From: Branchiostoma floridae | Lineage: Eukaryota; Chordata; Leptocardii; Amphioxiformes; Branchiostomatidae | NCBI RefSeq assembly: GCF_000003815.2 | Contig: NC_049988.1 | Span: 5,842,950 to 5,906,949, forward strand | DNA length: 64,000 bases | Direction of reading: 5' to 3' | In this document: positions 46,140-57,404 of the stretch, one piece after another | Position numbering within the stretch: position 1 is the first letter of the stretch | How the letters are laid out: every line of letters starts with the position of its first letter | Position numbers and translations under genes: made by a program | The notes under the pieces: model-generated | The model's database searches: none | The model's input: only the letters and a program-made list of their open reading frames with translations | Told to the model about the DNA's origin: nothing

Positions 46140-47840
46140 TTCTTGGTGCTGAATGTTTGATTATATTTCAGCCATACATAGTATGGTGAAATATATTGTA
46201 TTCGTAATGTTTCTTTCTTCTTCTTTCTTTCTCCTGTCAAATCTTCAAAGTGATTCATCTCCGCCGTTCCTGGACCGAATGACCTGAAATTTGGCACAGG
46301 GGTAGAATGGGCAAATACCTTGATGATTTTTTTCTCAGTTTTTTCATATCTGACTCTAAAATGATTTTATTGAGATTTTTTGGTCAATTTTAGACCAAAA
46401 CTGTATATTTTGGCCCCTGTACCCTGGTATTACAACCAAATGAGCTGAAATTTGACAGAGATGTGCCTTGATAATGCCCCCATATAAATTCGATAACACT
46501 TTTGGTGTACAGTACAACAAAATGCTTATTTTTGCGATTTTGTGACCAATTTTAGACAAAAAAAGGACACTTTTGGCCCCTGTACCCTGGTATTACAACC
46601 AAATGAGCTGAAATTTGACAGAGATGTGCCTTGATAATGCCCCCATATAAATTCAATAACACTTTTGGTGTACAGTACAACAAAATGCTTATTTTTGCGA
46701 TTTTTTGACCAATTTTGACCAAAAAAGGACACTTTTGGCTCCTGTACCTTGGTATTGCAACCGAATGAGCTGAAATTTGACACAGATGTGCCTTGATAAT
46801 CCCTTCATATAAATTCAATAACACTTTTGGTGTACAGTGCAACAAAATGCTTATTTTTGCGATTTTTGGCCAATTTTTGACCAAAAAAGGACACTTTTGG
46901 CTCCTGTACCCTGGTATTACAATTAAATGACCTGAAACTTGGTATAGATAGGCATTAGCTACTTGGTAACAAGATTCAAGTAAAATTTTTGACATAAACA
47001 ACTTTAAAATGATTAATTTTGGCACTTTTCTGAGGGGAAATTTGTTTTCTTTTGGCCTCCTGACGTGACCTTCCGTGACCCCGCACAGAGCCACACCTGT
47101 GCGCGTCAGCCGGAGAGTTAATTGAATCAAAGACCTAGCCAATCAGCGAAGAGGAGGCCAAAGGCTAATTAATATTCATAAGCGGGGCCTCATGATCCCG
47201 TATATAGCAGTGTTCCCGCCAGGGGGAGCGAAGCCCGCCTAAGGCTCTCGCATTTTAGACTATTCAGAAGGCTTTATCATATATTGTATCAGTTCTTGGG
47301 GCATCCGTGCGACTGTTGTTGACGGTCTTATAACGGTATATTTTGCACCCCTGTACCCTGGTATGAGTAACATTTGGTATAGATAGGCATAAGATAGTTG
47401 GTAAAATGATCCAAGTAAAATTTTTGGCATAAAGTGCTGTAAAAGGCTTAATTACAGCACTTTTTTTAGGGGAAATTGGTTTTCTTTCGTTCTCCATGCC
47501 ATGACCTTTCGGACGTTCACCTCACATAGCCGACATGTGCACCTGCGTCTAGCCGGCAGGAAGAGTTAATTCAATTAATGGTTCAGCCAATCAGCGAAGA
47601 GGAAAGCGAAGGCTAATTAATATTCATAAGCGGGACCACACAATACGTTAACTTGAAGACTCAGGCCGTACAGACTTCTCGCCAGGATTTTTTTAAAGCG
47701 TCGGACAGGGGTCCGGGGGCCGCCGAATGTCCCTGGCGGGGTCCAGGGGCAGGGCCACTGTGGGGGGGACCCAGGTGGGCGAAGCCCCCCCGGAAGCTCT
47801 TGCATTTTAGACTATTGAGAAGGCTTCTTTTATCAGTTTT
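46140..47840 (+). repeat. Composite dispersed repeat, copy A, with 162-bp tandem array
   Basis: Begins with the near-palindrome TTTCAGCCATACATAGTATG then GTGAAAT. Then come ACCGAATGACCTGAAATTTG and, at 46408, 46571, 46733 and 46895, units of about 162 bp with TTTTGGCnCCTGTACCCTGG. After that, two related blocks (about 47040-47340 and 47490-47840) each carry CCAATCAGCGAAGAGGA, GGCTAATTAATATTCATAAG and GCATTTTAGACTATT. Minus-strand open stretches over it are by-products. Class unknown. Confidence 0.75.
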
Positions 47841-47879
47841 TTTTAGGGCCATATCTACGATAATCGTAGCAGTCACTTA

Positions 47880-49590
47880 CTTCTCTTCAGCAGTTTGACT
47901 TTAAAATATTTCGGGTCAAAGCTTCAAAGACAACTAAAACCTAATAAACAACAAACTTTACTTAGCTCAACAGTATACAAAAATATTGTACGGGTTGCCA
48001 TCCTTAGTTGAAGCGCTTATTTATAGCGCTAGTATCTTCGCTGCGCCGTTAGCCGCCGTGCGACTTTTGTTGACGGTCTGATATCCCTACGTCGCCGCCT
48101 CGCTGATATTCCCACGGACATGTTTCAAGAAAAATACCCAGCAAAAAACGCTGTTCTGCGTCAAATTCTATTCTATAAAACACGTGGGACTCAGTGTTAC
48201 AGTCTAAATATTTTGTAGAAGCACCGCTGTGGGAAAGAAGGTCCAAGCAATGTAAAACATCACGTAGCATGAAGTTCGCTGTCAACTGGCACACAGCACA
48301 TGACTGTTTGAAACTCTAAGTCTAATCAACAGCCGTGTTTGATTGATAGCCGGCGGTCCTTTGATGAAGTCGGCAAAAGGTGCGTTAGTTAGAAAATCTG
48401 CGTTTAGTTTTGATACGTAATTATAAGTTAGACAGTGCAAGTGGCGAGAATGATTATTTTCTCATCAATATTTCTCTTCAGAATTATTTGAACTTAATTG
48501 TACATCTAAACAATTGGCTTACCTGTGCAATGTTTATATGATTAATGACCAGTGTACTGAAATCATGTGTAACGTATGGCTCCTAGTCAATAGATCAGCA
48601 TTTTTCTCTATAGTGACCACCTGTCTATAGTGGTCACATTTCTATCACTGGACTGGAACTTGCAAAAACTGCTGTATTTTCTCCAGAGCAAATGTATGTG
48701 TTCCTAGTGCTGTTGTTGTTTGACATAAACTTTGAACATTTAAATTGTAAGTAACTTTAAACTGCCAGAGTTTCAGCCCAATAAAACACTCTCAGCGCCA
48801 GGGTATGAACAGACTGACCAGACAGACGAAAATAAATCCTCGAACAAGGTTCAATCGTATCTTCCGGGTCTGGCAGGACTGAGTTGTTAAACTAAAATAA
48901 GAATAGGCTCGATGGCTGATTGCATACAAAGTAAAACAGTTTAACAGTTTTACAGCTTGAAGAAAACAAACGCTCCTACAGTACCTGCACCTGCTTGATA
49001 ATTATTAAATCGTATGCCCTACTTGAATAAAAAAAGTTCACTGCAATAATAAATGTACCCACATCACAAGGAGCTTATACTTTTTTTAAACTTACACCTA
49101 GTTATCGTACTGAAAATTGTTAATGACATTACATGAAGTCATTCAACAATTTTCAGTCATGATGAAAATTTTCTAAATGGAAGGTGTGATTATTGTCATT
49201 TTCTGAAAAATAGAAGCAAGCTCTATCTTTACCTGGAATCAAGTCACAATACCAGTCCACTTTGGGGGATAATGTACTGTTAAGAGGATGTTCCATTTTT
49301 GCGCGGGGGTGATTTGGAACAGTCCAATGTTGCGTGGGAAGAGGTATGGCTGAAATATGCTGTATTTGCTCTTAAGCAAATGTCGGCCTTTCTAGTTAAT
49401 ATTGTTGTTGTTGCCACAGCCTTGTAAGTCACTAGATCATGAATTTGTGGTTTTGATATTCTTCCTATAAGATCATATCGATGATGTGATATTCATGTAT
49501 GGAAGTGACATGTCTTGGCAGCTGAAGACAGTGGTTTTGGGCAAATCTCTTTATCCTTCATTCGGTGTTAAAAACTTCAAACCTGCAGTG
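47880..49590. other. No gene recognised
   Basis: Contains GACCACCTGTCTATAGTGGT, a short hairpin near 48617, and blocks resembling TGCTGTATTTGCTCTnAAGC at about 48670 and 49355. No gene. Confidence 0.45.
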
Positions 49591-50470
49591 ACTATTTATA
49601 TTTCAGCCATACCATAGGTATGGTGAAATATATTGTATTCGTAATGTTTCTTTCTCCTGTCAAATCTTCAAATTGATTCATCTCCGTCGTTCCTGAACCG
49701 AATGGCCTGAAATTTGGCACAAGGGTAGAGTGGGCCAATACCTTGATGCTTTTTTTCATTTTTTCCATATCTGCCTTTAAAATGATTTTATTCATGTTTT
49801 TTTGCAATTTTGATGTACATTTTGCCCCCCTGTACCCTGGTATTACAGCCGAATGACCTGAAATTTGGTACAGAGGTGCCTTGATCATATGCCCACAAAG
49901 ATCCAATAACAGTTTTGGCATACAGTACGACAAAATGCTTAATTTTGACATTTTTTGCCCAAAAAATGACATTTTTGGCTCCTATACCCTCATTTTGCAA
50001 CCAAATGATTTGAAATTTGTAATAGAAGTGCAATTTACATATGCGCACATGGGTTCAATAACTTTTTTGGCATACAGTACAACAAAATGCTTAATTTTGG
50101 GATTTTTTGACCATTGTTTGACCAAAACCATACGCTTTTGGCTGCTGTTCCCTGGTCTTATAACCAAATGACCTAAATTTTGGTCAATAGGTGCACTAGA
50201 TATTCATTCAAATGACCCATGTATAATTCCTGGCATAAACCACTTCAAAATGATATATTTGGGGATTTTTTTGGTAATTTTCCACTGGCCAGAGGGTCAA
50301 CGACCTCAAGCTCCCACCTGAAGACAGCATGTGTCTATATATATATATATATACTTGTATCTTGATTAAAGAGGGAACCAATCACGTAGCCTGAGTCAAC
50401 ATCCCGAAGGGTATTGGCAGCCAATCAGCGAGCCTGGTGTTATCTGGAAGAGTCCATTCTGGCACGGAGG
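49590..50470 (+). repeat. Composite dispersed repeat, copy B
   Basis: Same order as copy A: TTTCAGCCATACCATAGGTA palindrome, TGGTGAAATATATTGTATTC, ACCGAATGGCCTGAAATTTG, then about three units of roughly 160 bp (TTTTGGCTCCTATACCC-like at 49816, 49972 and 50132). A TATATATATATATATATA run near 50335 and an AGCCAATCAGCGAGCC block end it. Confidence 0.75.
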
Positions 50471-51255
50471 GGGAACATTTTTTTTAAGAATTCATCTTTG
50501 GACTGTTGATTCCATAAAGTCTCTCAGTGGGAGTATTTTTGAACTACTAGTAGTCTATTTTGCAATTTTACATTGGGTGTACGGGAAGAGTCCATTCTTG
50601 CACGGAGGGGGCATTTAAAAAAATCGTTTATGGACTTTGGTGATTTGATATGTCAAAGTGTTTCAGGGTGGTTATTTTTTGACTGGTGTATTTTGTAATT
50701 TTACGTAGGTTGTGCTGGAAGAGTCCATTCTTACATGGAGGGGGATTTTTAAAATCCATTTTTGGGACTTTGGTGATTACTCCAAGTCCAATTTTAGCGG
50801 ATGTATTTTTGGATAGGGGCATCGCAAGAAGAGTCCATTCTTGCATGGGGATGTTTTCAAATTTAGTTTTAAAGGGGTGATGATTCAATATTCCATTTTT
50901 AGCGGAAGTGTTTTTGGACTTGTCTATTTTACCTTTGCATGCCTTTTTTGCCTAGTTCAACTTTGGACTGGGTTGTTTATTAAATCAAAAGGCCATGTTT
51001 TCAGTGGGAATATTTCTAGACTGGTCTATTGTGCAAATTCATATGGGGTGCACTGGCAGAATCCATTCTTGCACTGGGAATTTTGTAAGATTCATTTTTG
51101 GGTGTCATTAAGTGTCATTAGTAGAATTGACGTTTAAACAAAAGTGTTCCATTTTTGCGCATGGGTGATTTTGGAATAGTCTATTGTTGCATGGGGAGGG
51201 AGATGGCTGAAATATGCTGTATTTGCTCTCAAGCAAATGTCGGCTTTTCTAGTTA
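50440..51255 (+). repeat. Degenerate GAGTCCATTCTTGCA repeat
   Basis: GGAAGAGTCCATTCTTGCAC-type blocks followed by GGAGGGGG occur at about 50448, 50586, 50716, 50828 and 51056, about 110-230 bp apart. The block GGCTGAAATATGCTGTATTT at 51206 also occurs at about 49348. Non-coding. Confidence 0.65.
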
Positions 51256-51336
51256 TGAACTGCTTCTTCTGGAGTCATGTAAAGAGTTTCTTAAATGATC
51301 AACATTTTACAGAATTTTCTCTATCCAGGTGCCTTA

Positions 51337-51703
51337 GGCCACACCAATTTAATTTCTTGGTTCACGGATTTTTTCATAAAAAATATGGAGCGAGAGGGCA
51401 AAATAAAAATAAAAATAAAAATTGTAAAATGGTTGGGGTAAAGGTAACGGCTAATCCAAAACACAAAGAAAAAAAGTTTTCAGCTTGAAAAAAGTACAAA
51501 AACACTATTTTTGTACAGTAACAGCACCTGTACCCACACTTTAAGGAGCTTATAATATAAAAGCCAATTTGCCACACCAGAAAGTTGGTGAATGGTTTCA
51601 TTAATGGTGAAAATTTGCTGAGTGGTAATTTCTATTTTTATTTTTTTTCCCAAAAAATAGGAGCGAGCAAATCCGTGAACCAAGAAATTAAATCGGTGTG
51701 GCC
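51337..51703. mobile_element. 367-bp MITE with GGCCACACC ends, copy B
   Basis: Nearly identical to 21757-22124 (TIR GGCCACACCAATTTAATTTC, internal GTTGGGGTAAAGGTAACGGC). Flanked by TTA on both sides (51334-51336, 51704-51706). Confidence 0.95.
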
Positions 51704-51899
51704 TTATGTTTTGCTGTATACACAAAGGTGAAGAATTTAATTTCAAATGTAAAGCTTCTGTGAAATATGTGTTGGGATTTTTTTTCAAACTGTTTACTGT
51801 CAAGCTGAATCAGCTTCACACCACTTTCCACTTTCTGTTATATAAACTACTCATTAGGATTCTAGTGGGATCAGACTTTTTATCTACATGTATATATCT

Positions 51900-52013
51900 G
51901 ATACCGGAGAAGTGTTCACCTGCACTTCCTGTGGAAGAGCCTGCCGTGCCAAGATTGGACTCATAAGTCATCAAAGGCACTGTCAGGCGAGAACTGTATT
52001 CAGTAACGACTGA
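51900..52013 (+). mobile_element. Retroelement tail with C2H2-like zinc motif
   Basis: Reads FTCTSCGRACRAKIGLISHQ then RHCQ, ending at a TGA at 52011-52013. The C-x2-C ... IGLxSHxxxC pattern is commonly seen at the end of non-LTR retrotransposon proteins. No polymerase region is attached. Confidence 0.5.
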
Positions 52014-52519
52014 GGCCATGACTAAAGCTGTCGACCGTCTCACGAGACGACAAGAGCCGAAGATATATCTGATTCAGAACCCCAGGATACTTCTTCAGAA
52101 AATTACTGCTTTTTTTATGAATGTTCGTAGTCAAGTATCTCTAAATGTAATACAAAAAAAGCCTCTTTGTGCTCTTTTTTTTCCAAGTTTTTTGGCATCA
52201 ATTTCCTCTACACTATCTTTTAAAGACTTTGAAAAGTTACAGCTCTGTCACAAAGCAAATAAGCATCAGCTGGTAGACATTATAAATGATGCCAGAGGAT
52301 TGATGTCAAGGCCTGTTAATTTTACAGTTAAATTGTTTATTTGATTTCTGCACTTATATTGTAGATGGAAACCTACTACCTCTTACTTTGTTTTGTTCGA
52401 GGATTGGGAAATATATTTCAATATCTGTTCCTTCCAACTAGATCCCATATTATATTGGCCTGTGTTTCCACATATATTGTGATGTAATAGCATAGGTCTT
52501 CACCCTCTGCTTGTAGTCC

Positions 52520-52905
52520 TGGTTTTAATGAATGAATGAAGACCTTTATTGTACAGTTTTGCCCAACCGAGCTAAGTACAGGTCACAACAAGTCAAGATA
52601 TATACATATAAAAGTATCACAAATCTAGTCTAACACAAAAGTTCGGCTTCTTCTCGCTTCTTGGTAATGGTGAAAATGTAGGACTGTATGGGTTTCACTA
52701 TGGTCGGTTTGTCAAAACGCATGAGAAATATAAACTTGTCAGTGCTACTCATGTGTCTAAAATGAGGGAATCTACTTTCTATATAACTAAATAGAGTATT
52801 TCTATTTAATCTACATGTGCCACTCTCTGACATATAGCTTGAAGTTTGTTTTGTTTGAGGATTGGGAAGTACATTCAATATCCTTTCACTGCTACTAGAT
52901 CTCAT
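52520..52905 (-). mobile_element. Non-LTR retrotransposon 3' end
   Basis: The minus strand reads FPHFRHMSSTDKFIFLMRFD and then a YIFTITKKREE tail, resembling the ORF2 end of chordate LINEs. It is followed by a 3' end whose inverse contains ACAATAAAGGTCTTCATTCA, a polyadenylation signal with an ATTC microsatellite tail. Truncated; clade not resolved. Confidence 0.6.
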
Positions 52906-52909
52906 ATAA

Positions 52910-53785
52910 GAGCCTGTTGTTTTCGGTATATTGTGCTGTATAACCTTTAAAGAATTTCCATCTTTGTAATGGCAAAAGATTGTTTTTGTTTGCTTGTTTG
53001 TTCATTGATTAAAGTATGTTATAGATATCAGATTATAAGTATTGTGTATCTTTTTCCCTCCTTTGATATCAGCAGGAATATCTGTAATTGAGCTGTCCTG
53101 GTTATCACTAATGTAATTTTGCCTTCTTAAATATCTTCGACTAAATGAAGGTACTTCAAGTCAAGTATGATTTAATAAGACTCCGTGATGAGTTGCTTGA
53201 AGAACTTTCTCTTTACCAAATAAATTTAGCATTTTTTTTACATTTTTTTGTTGCCTGTAAACAAACATTGGGGCACTATAATGTATTGTATGAATGTGCA
53301 GAGATCTCTGAATCGATCAGTGTCAGCTACATTTTCCATATTTCCCCATACAGGGAATGGAACACGTTCCCTTATAAGGCTTGTGGGTTTCAATATAGTG
53401 TCTATCCTTAGTGCTGAATTCATGGTTACCCAGAGCATGACTGTTATATATCTAGAGCTCACTGACAGATAGAGATCAAAACTTTCTCTCTTTTCTTCTC
53501 CCCTTCTACTTGTATACTGACATTGTGCATAACCTATGGATGCACTGTGAATCTTAGTGACTCCAGATCCAATCCACACCTCTCAACTCCATGCATGCTA
53601 GATTTTTTATCTTAAGATACACTCTCTTTGGGCGTTCTAGAATTGTTTATATTCTCAGTGCTGGAGGTGAGTTTACAAAGTGTCCGTGTGGATTTCTTAT
53701 TTACCTTCCAGCAGTAGGTCTGTCTTTGGTGCACACTCCAGACTTCCCATTCCCTCCACAATGTCTCTGGCAGTTCCACGATGAT
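52910..53785. other. No gene recognised
   Basis: AT-rich; short open stretches on both strands carry no motif. Confidence 0.45.
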
Positions 53786-53787
53786 TG

Positions 53788-54194
53788 TGGGACCGCGTAG
53801 CGCAGTGGGACCGTGTTGGCCCCGTGACCGAGAGGTTGCGGGTTCGAATCCGCCTGCCGTGTTACCGATCTTGTGCCCTTGGGAAAGGCACTTTACACGG
53901 CTTTCCTCACTATACTCAGGTGAAAATGAGTACCTAGCTTCGGCTCACGGTGATTTACATCATTCACCCGGATGGGAGACCTGGCGCATATGAAAGGGTA
54001 TGTCACCCTGTAAGGGGCGTTATAACCCCATCGTGTGTAAACATGTGCGAACATGTGGGATCACGTCGACCGATGATGTATGTTCGTCTGTATCTCTGTG
54101 GATCTGCCGCTACCAGCCCAAAGCTGCCTAGGCAGATCCGTGTAATGAGTTGTTTCATTGGCAAATAAATAAATAAAAATAAATAAATAAATAA
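53788..54194 (+). mobile_element. tRNA-derived SINE, about 407 bp
   Basis: The head contains an A box (TAGCGCAGTGG, about 53798) and B box (GGGTTCGAATCC, about 53839). A central block CCCTTGGGAAAGGCACTTTA follows, a phrase conserved in several animal SINE families. The body ends in an AAATAAATAAATAAAAATAA tail. The A-to-B spacing fits a tRNA promoter, so polymerase III transcription is likely in origin. No clear target duplication. Confidence 0.85.
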
Positions 54195-54199
54195 GAATG

Positions 54200-54714
54200 G
54201 TTTCCTTCCCTTTTGCCTCCAGATCAGGAGGCTTCATTTTGAGTTTATAGTTTTAGGTATTGAGACAATGCAGTTGACAGGGTGGAATGAACTATCCTCC
54301 AATATTTTGATTATGAGAAATGTTTTAACATTCAGACTACATGTCATTCTTCTTCATTAAAATCTCTCTTCAAAATCAAGGTTTTAGTAGCCACTAACAG
54401 TGTAACAGTTGCTATAAACACCATGATAGAGTAAAAGCACCTGAGACGAAAAGAGCCAAAGAAGAGTCTTGCAATATTTTCTGAATGCTCTATGCTTTCT
54501 TCTCATATGTTATTGTGCAATGTTGGAGTAAAAAGTTTTTGTTTGGTTTAGCTTCAAGTGACAATTCGATCCATGAATGCATTGACTATGTCATGACAGA
54601 TTGGCAGTAATAGTTTAAGTTCAAGTGTGAAAATATCTGTTTTCCTGTCCTAATTGTACAATGTAGGAATGAGCCATCTTCTGATAATCTGATATGAAAA
54701 TGTTCTGAACATTC

Positions 54715-54715
<1 letters not shown>
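54200..54715. other. No gene recognised
   Basis: AT-rich; no structure seen. Confidence 0.45.
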
Positions 54716-54718
<3 letters not shown>

Positions 54719-54768
<50 letters not shown>

Positions 54769-54770
54769 AA
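54719..54770. repeat. (TA)n microsatellite
   Basis: Uninterrupted TATATATA for more than 30 bp with one GT interruption. Confidence 0.95.
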
Positions 54771-54774
54771 TGGG

Positions 54775-56325
54775 TATTGTAGTGTCTTCTGTGGCACACA
54801 TGTGTGACAAAGGATTTGAGAAGCACCTATCTTCAGAAACTTCAGAATCTGCACTTTTTTGAAATATTAATTGTAAGGTTTCAGTTGTGCTTTGTTAAGT
54901 TTCTAATATTTGGCATCAAGCCTTCTGTCAGCTACATAATCTGACTTTCCTCATCAATTGACTGCAAGCAGTGCTATTTTGCCTATTCTCTGCTTCCTCA
55001 CATTAGTGATTTGATGTACACTTGATGAAATTCTATAATCAAATGGACAATGATCCCATTCTTATCTATCATTAGATAGGTCCTTTCAACATCAACAGCT
55101 TTAGTTAAAATGTTAATATCAAACTCTTTATATAGATAAGAGCCCCTGCAACTTGATCCTGTCATATCTTTATCATAGAGCTTTAAGTTACATGTTGACA
55201 TCTCACTCATTTTACATCAGATCTGAAAAGAATTAATATTTGAAATTTAGCCCTCCTATTGAGATTACAATTTGCTGAGGGAAAGAAGTCAGCTCATCTT
55301 TATTTGGCCTGTTGCAGTACCCACCATTCTTTGTGTAAAAATGGTCTCTATTCCCATCCTGCACAGCAGTTTAAATCATCTTATCCCCATAAATAAATAT
55401 GAATTGCATGTAGCTGGTAAAACATATTCAGCTCAACTTCATCTCTTTATTAGTGTGTTTGCAAATGTCATTTTCATCCCTCTCTTTCATTTCTCTTTCA
55501 CAGCTTTTCAATTATATCTCCAAGACAGTTTCTTGCTTCAGTTTCTGGTTGGTTGGTTGGCTGGTCCCAACAAAGTCTTAGCTACTTGAGTGTGTTGAAG
55601 TCCTCTTGTCTAGCACTATCTAGACTGTATCTAGGCTCATTTATGTAGTGTCACTAGGACCAATATCATCTTCAAGTCTCTTTTTCTATAATATCTCTTT
55701 CTCTCTCTCTTTCTTCTTTCTCTCTATCTCTCTCAAGCTATATCTGGACTCTCTACCAGCTTTTTTACCTATAGTCCTCCATCTTTAAGCTCTTTCTTTT
55801 CCCTCTCTCGTTCTTTTAATCTCTCTATTCTTTAAACTGTCCCTCATCTACTCATTAGACAGAAAGCTGTCCATTCTCTTTTTCTCAGGTTTGTCAGCAG
55901 CATTTGAGTCCTTTATTACAACAACTTCCTAATGTTCCCTGCCCATAGTTGGAAAAAGTGAGATTGCGACAAACGTTGATCAGAAGTGTTGTTTTTCTTT
56001 ATTTTACCTCTTTGATATTCCAAAGATGAATAACTTTTGTACAATCAGTTTGTTGTACATAACTGTACTGTGGTTTGACCTAAAAACCAATCTGGGAAAT
56101 TTCCAAATCTAGGCTTCTATTGTTTGCTGTCTTTATGTTCTCACTTAGTATTTTGTTAAAAAAAACATTCTAAACATTCCCCAACTGGGTAGAGTTACTG
56201 GTTCTCCAGCTGTATGACCATTGGCAAACCCACACTATAAAGTATAAAGCATTACAGTCACAAATCTTATCATTTCTTGTCTTATATCATATAATCAGTA
56301 CTAAGGAGACTTTCATTGTGATTTT
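54775..56325. other. No gene recognised; T/C-rich with CT microsatellite
   Basis: A CTCTTTCTCTCTCTCTTTCT stretch lies at about 55685-55735, and the surrounding 55.6-55.9 kb is pyrimidine-rich on the + strand. No gene. Confidence 0.55.
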
Positions 56326-56329
56326 AGGA

Positions 56330-57040
56330 ATTCCTTTAACTGTCATTCAAGATGTTCTATTTCACATTTGCCTCTGGATTCTCCAGAATCAACTTTTGAT
56401 GGATGAAAAGGAAATTGTGAAAGTTGGTGACCAGATTTTGACTGCATCTTTCTGAAAGATGTTCTGTACAGAATCTTATACAACTATGTTGCTTTGTCTT
56501 TTCTCTCATCAACTCTTTGTACATTTTGTCCTTCCTGAAACCTTGATATTATAAGGTGCCATCACAAATTTTCTTTGTGCTCTCTCTCTAGAATATCTAT
56601 TTCTAATACGATCATAATTATAGATTCCATTTGTAGGGAGTACTTACTGCAAAAACTTTTCCCTCTGGTTCTAATAGCAACTTCAGGAAACTTCTTTAAA
56701 AACTCTTCACTTGAGGATCGATAGAACACACAAAACTTATTCCAGGGATTTCTGAAACTATCATCCGAGGTGTTCCACCTCTATCTCTGCAGTGGGAATC
56801 TATCTCCTTTTGACTGATGAAGGGGTCAGTTTCATTGCAAACCATGTCTTTTATAAAAAGTATATTTATTCATTACGTTATTGACCAGATATTGACTGCA
56901 TCTCTCTGATAGACGTCTCACACAGGCACTTCTATAACTACATGTTGCTTTACCAGTCTCATAAGTGCTCTGCTTCTACTCAATATTGTAAAGTACTGTA
57001 AGGAATATCCTTTGTGCTCTCTTCTTCTAGTTTAGTCAAA
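56330..57040 (+). repeat. Degenerate direct duplication, offset about 430-490 bp
   Basis: TTGACTGCATCTTTCTGAAA at about 56438 and TTGACTGCATCTCTCTGATA at about 56893 are followed in each case by ACAACTA...GTTGCTTT and TTTGTGCTCTCT..CTAGAAT-like text. An old duplication. Confidence 0.55.
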
Positions 57041-57404
57041 GTCAAAGTCCTTCCCGCGCCTGATGGCGACCAGCTTGAAGTTAGCAGCCGTTTCGGCAGC
57101 CGCTTCCAGCAGCCGCTTCCAGCAGCCGCTACGGCCTATAGTAAAGCTAGCACCCGATTCGAACACATCACTATTTATCATTATTTTCTTATTTATCAGA
57201 TTTTCCCTGTAAAAGCGCCATAAATGTATAGAACAACGTTTTCTTGAAGACGTTGGTGAATAATTTTTAAGTGAGGATATCTTAGAAGGACAAAAAAAGG
57301 AGAAAAATAAAGAAAATGATCATAAGAGCGTCCTCTGTTGACAATAGTGGAAACTGCAGGTAATCTTAAGCTGCAGGTCATGATGGCTAAAAGTATTTTT
57401 TAAA

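Noticed and set aside
46356-47142. Several overlapping minus-strand frames, up to 196 codons
   Set aside because: All lie in the 162-bp tandem array and repeat the same peptide; no conserved domain.
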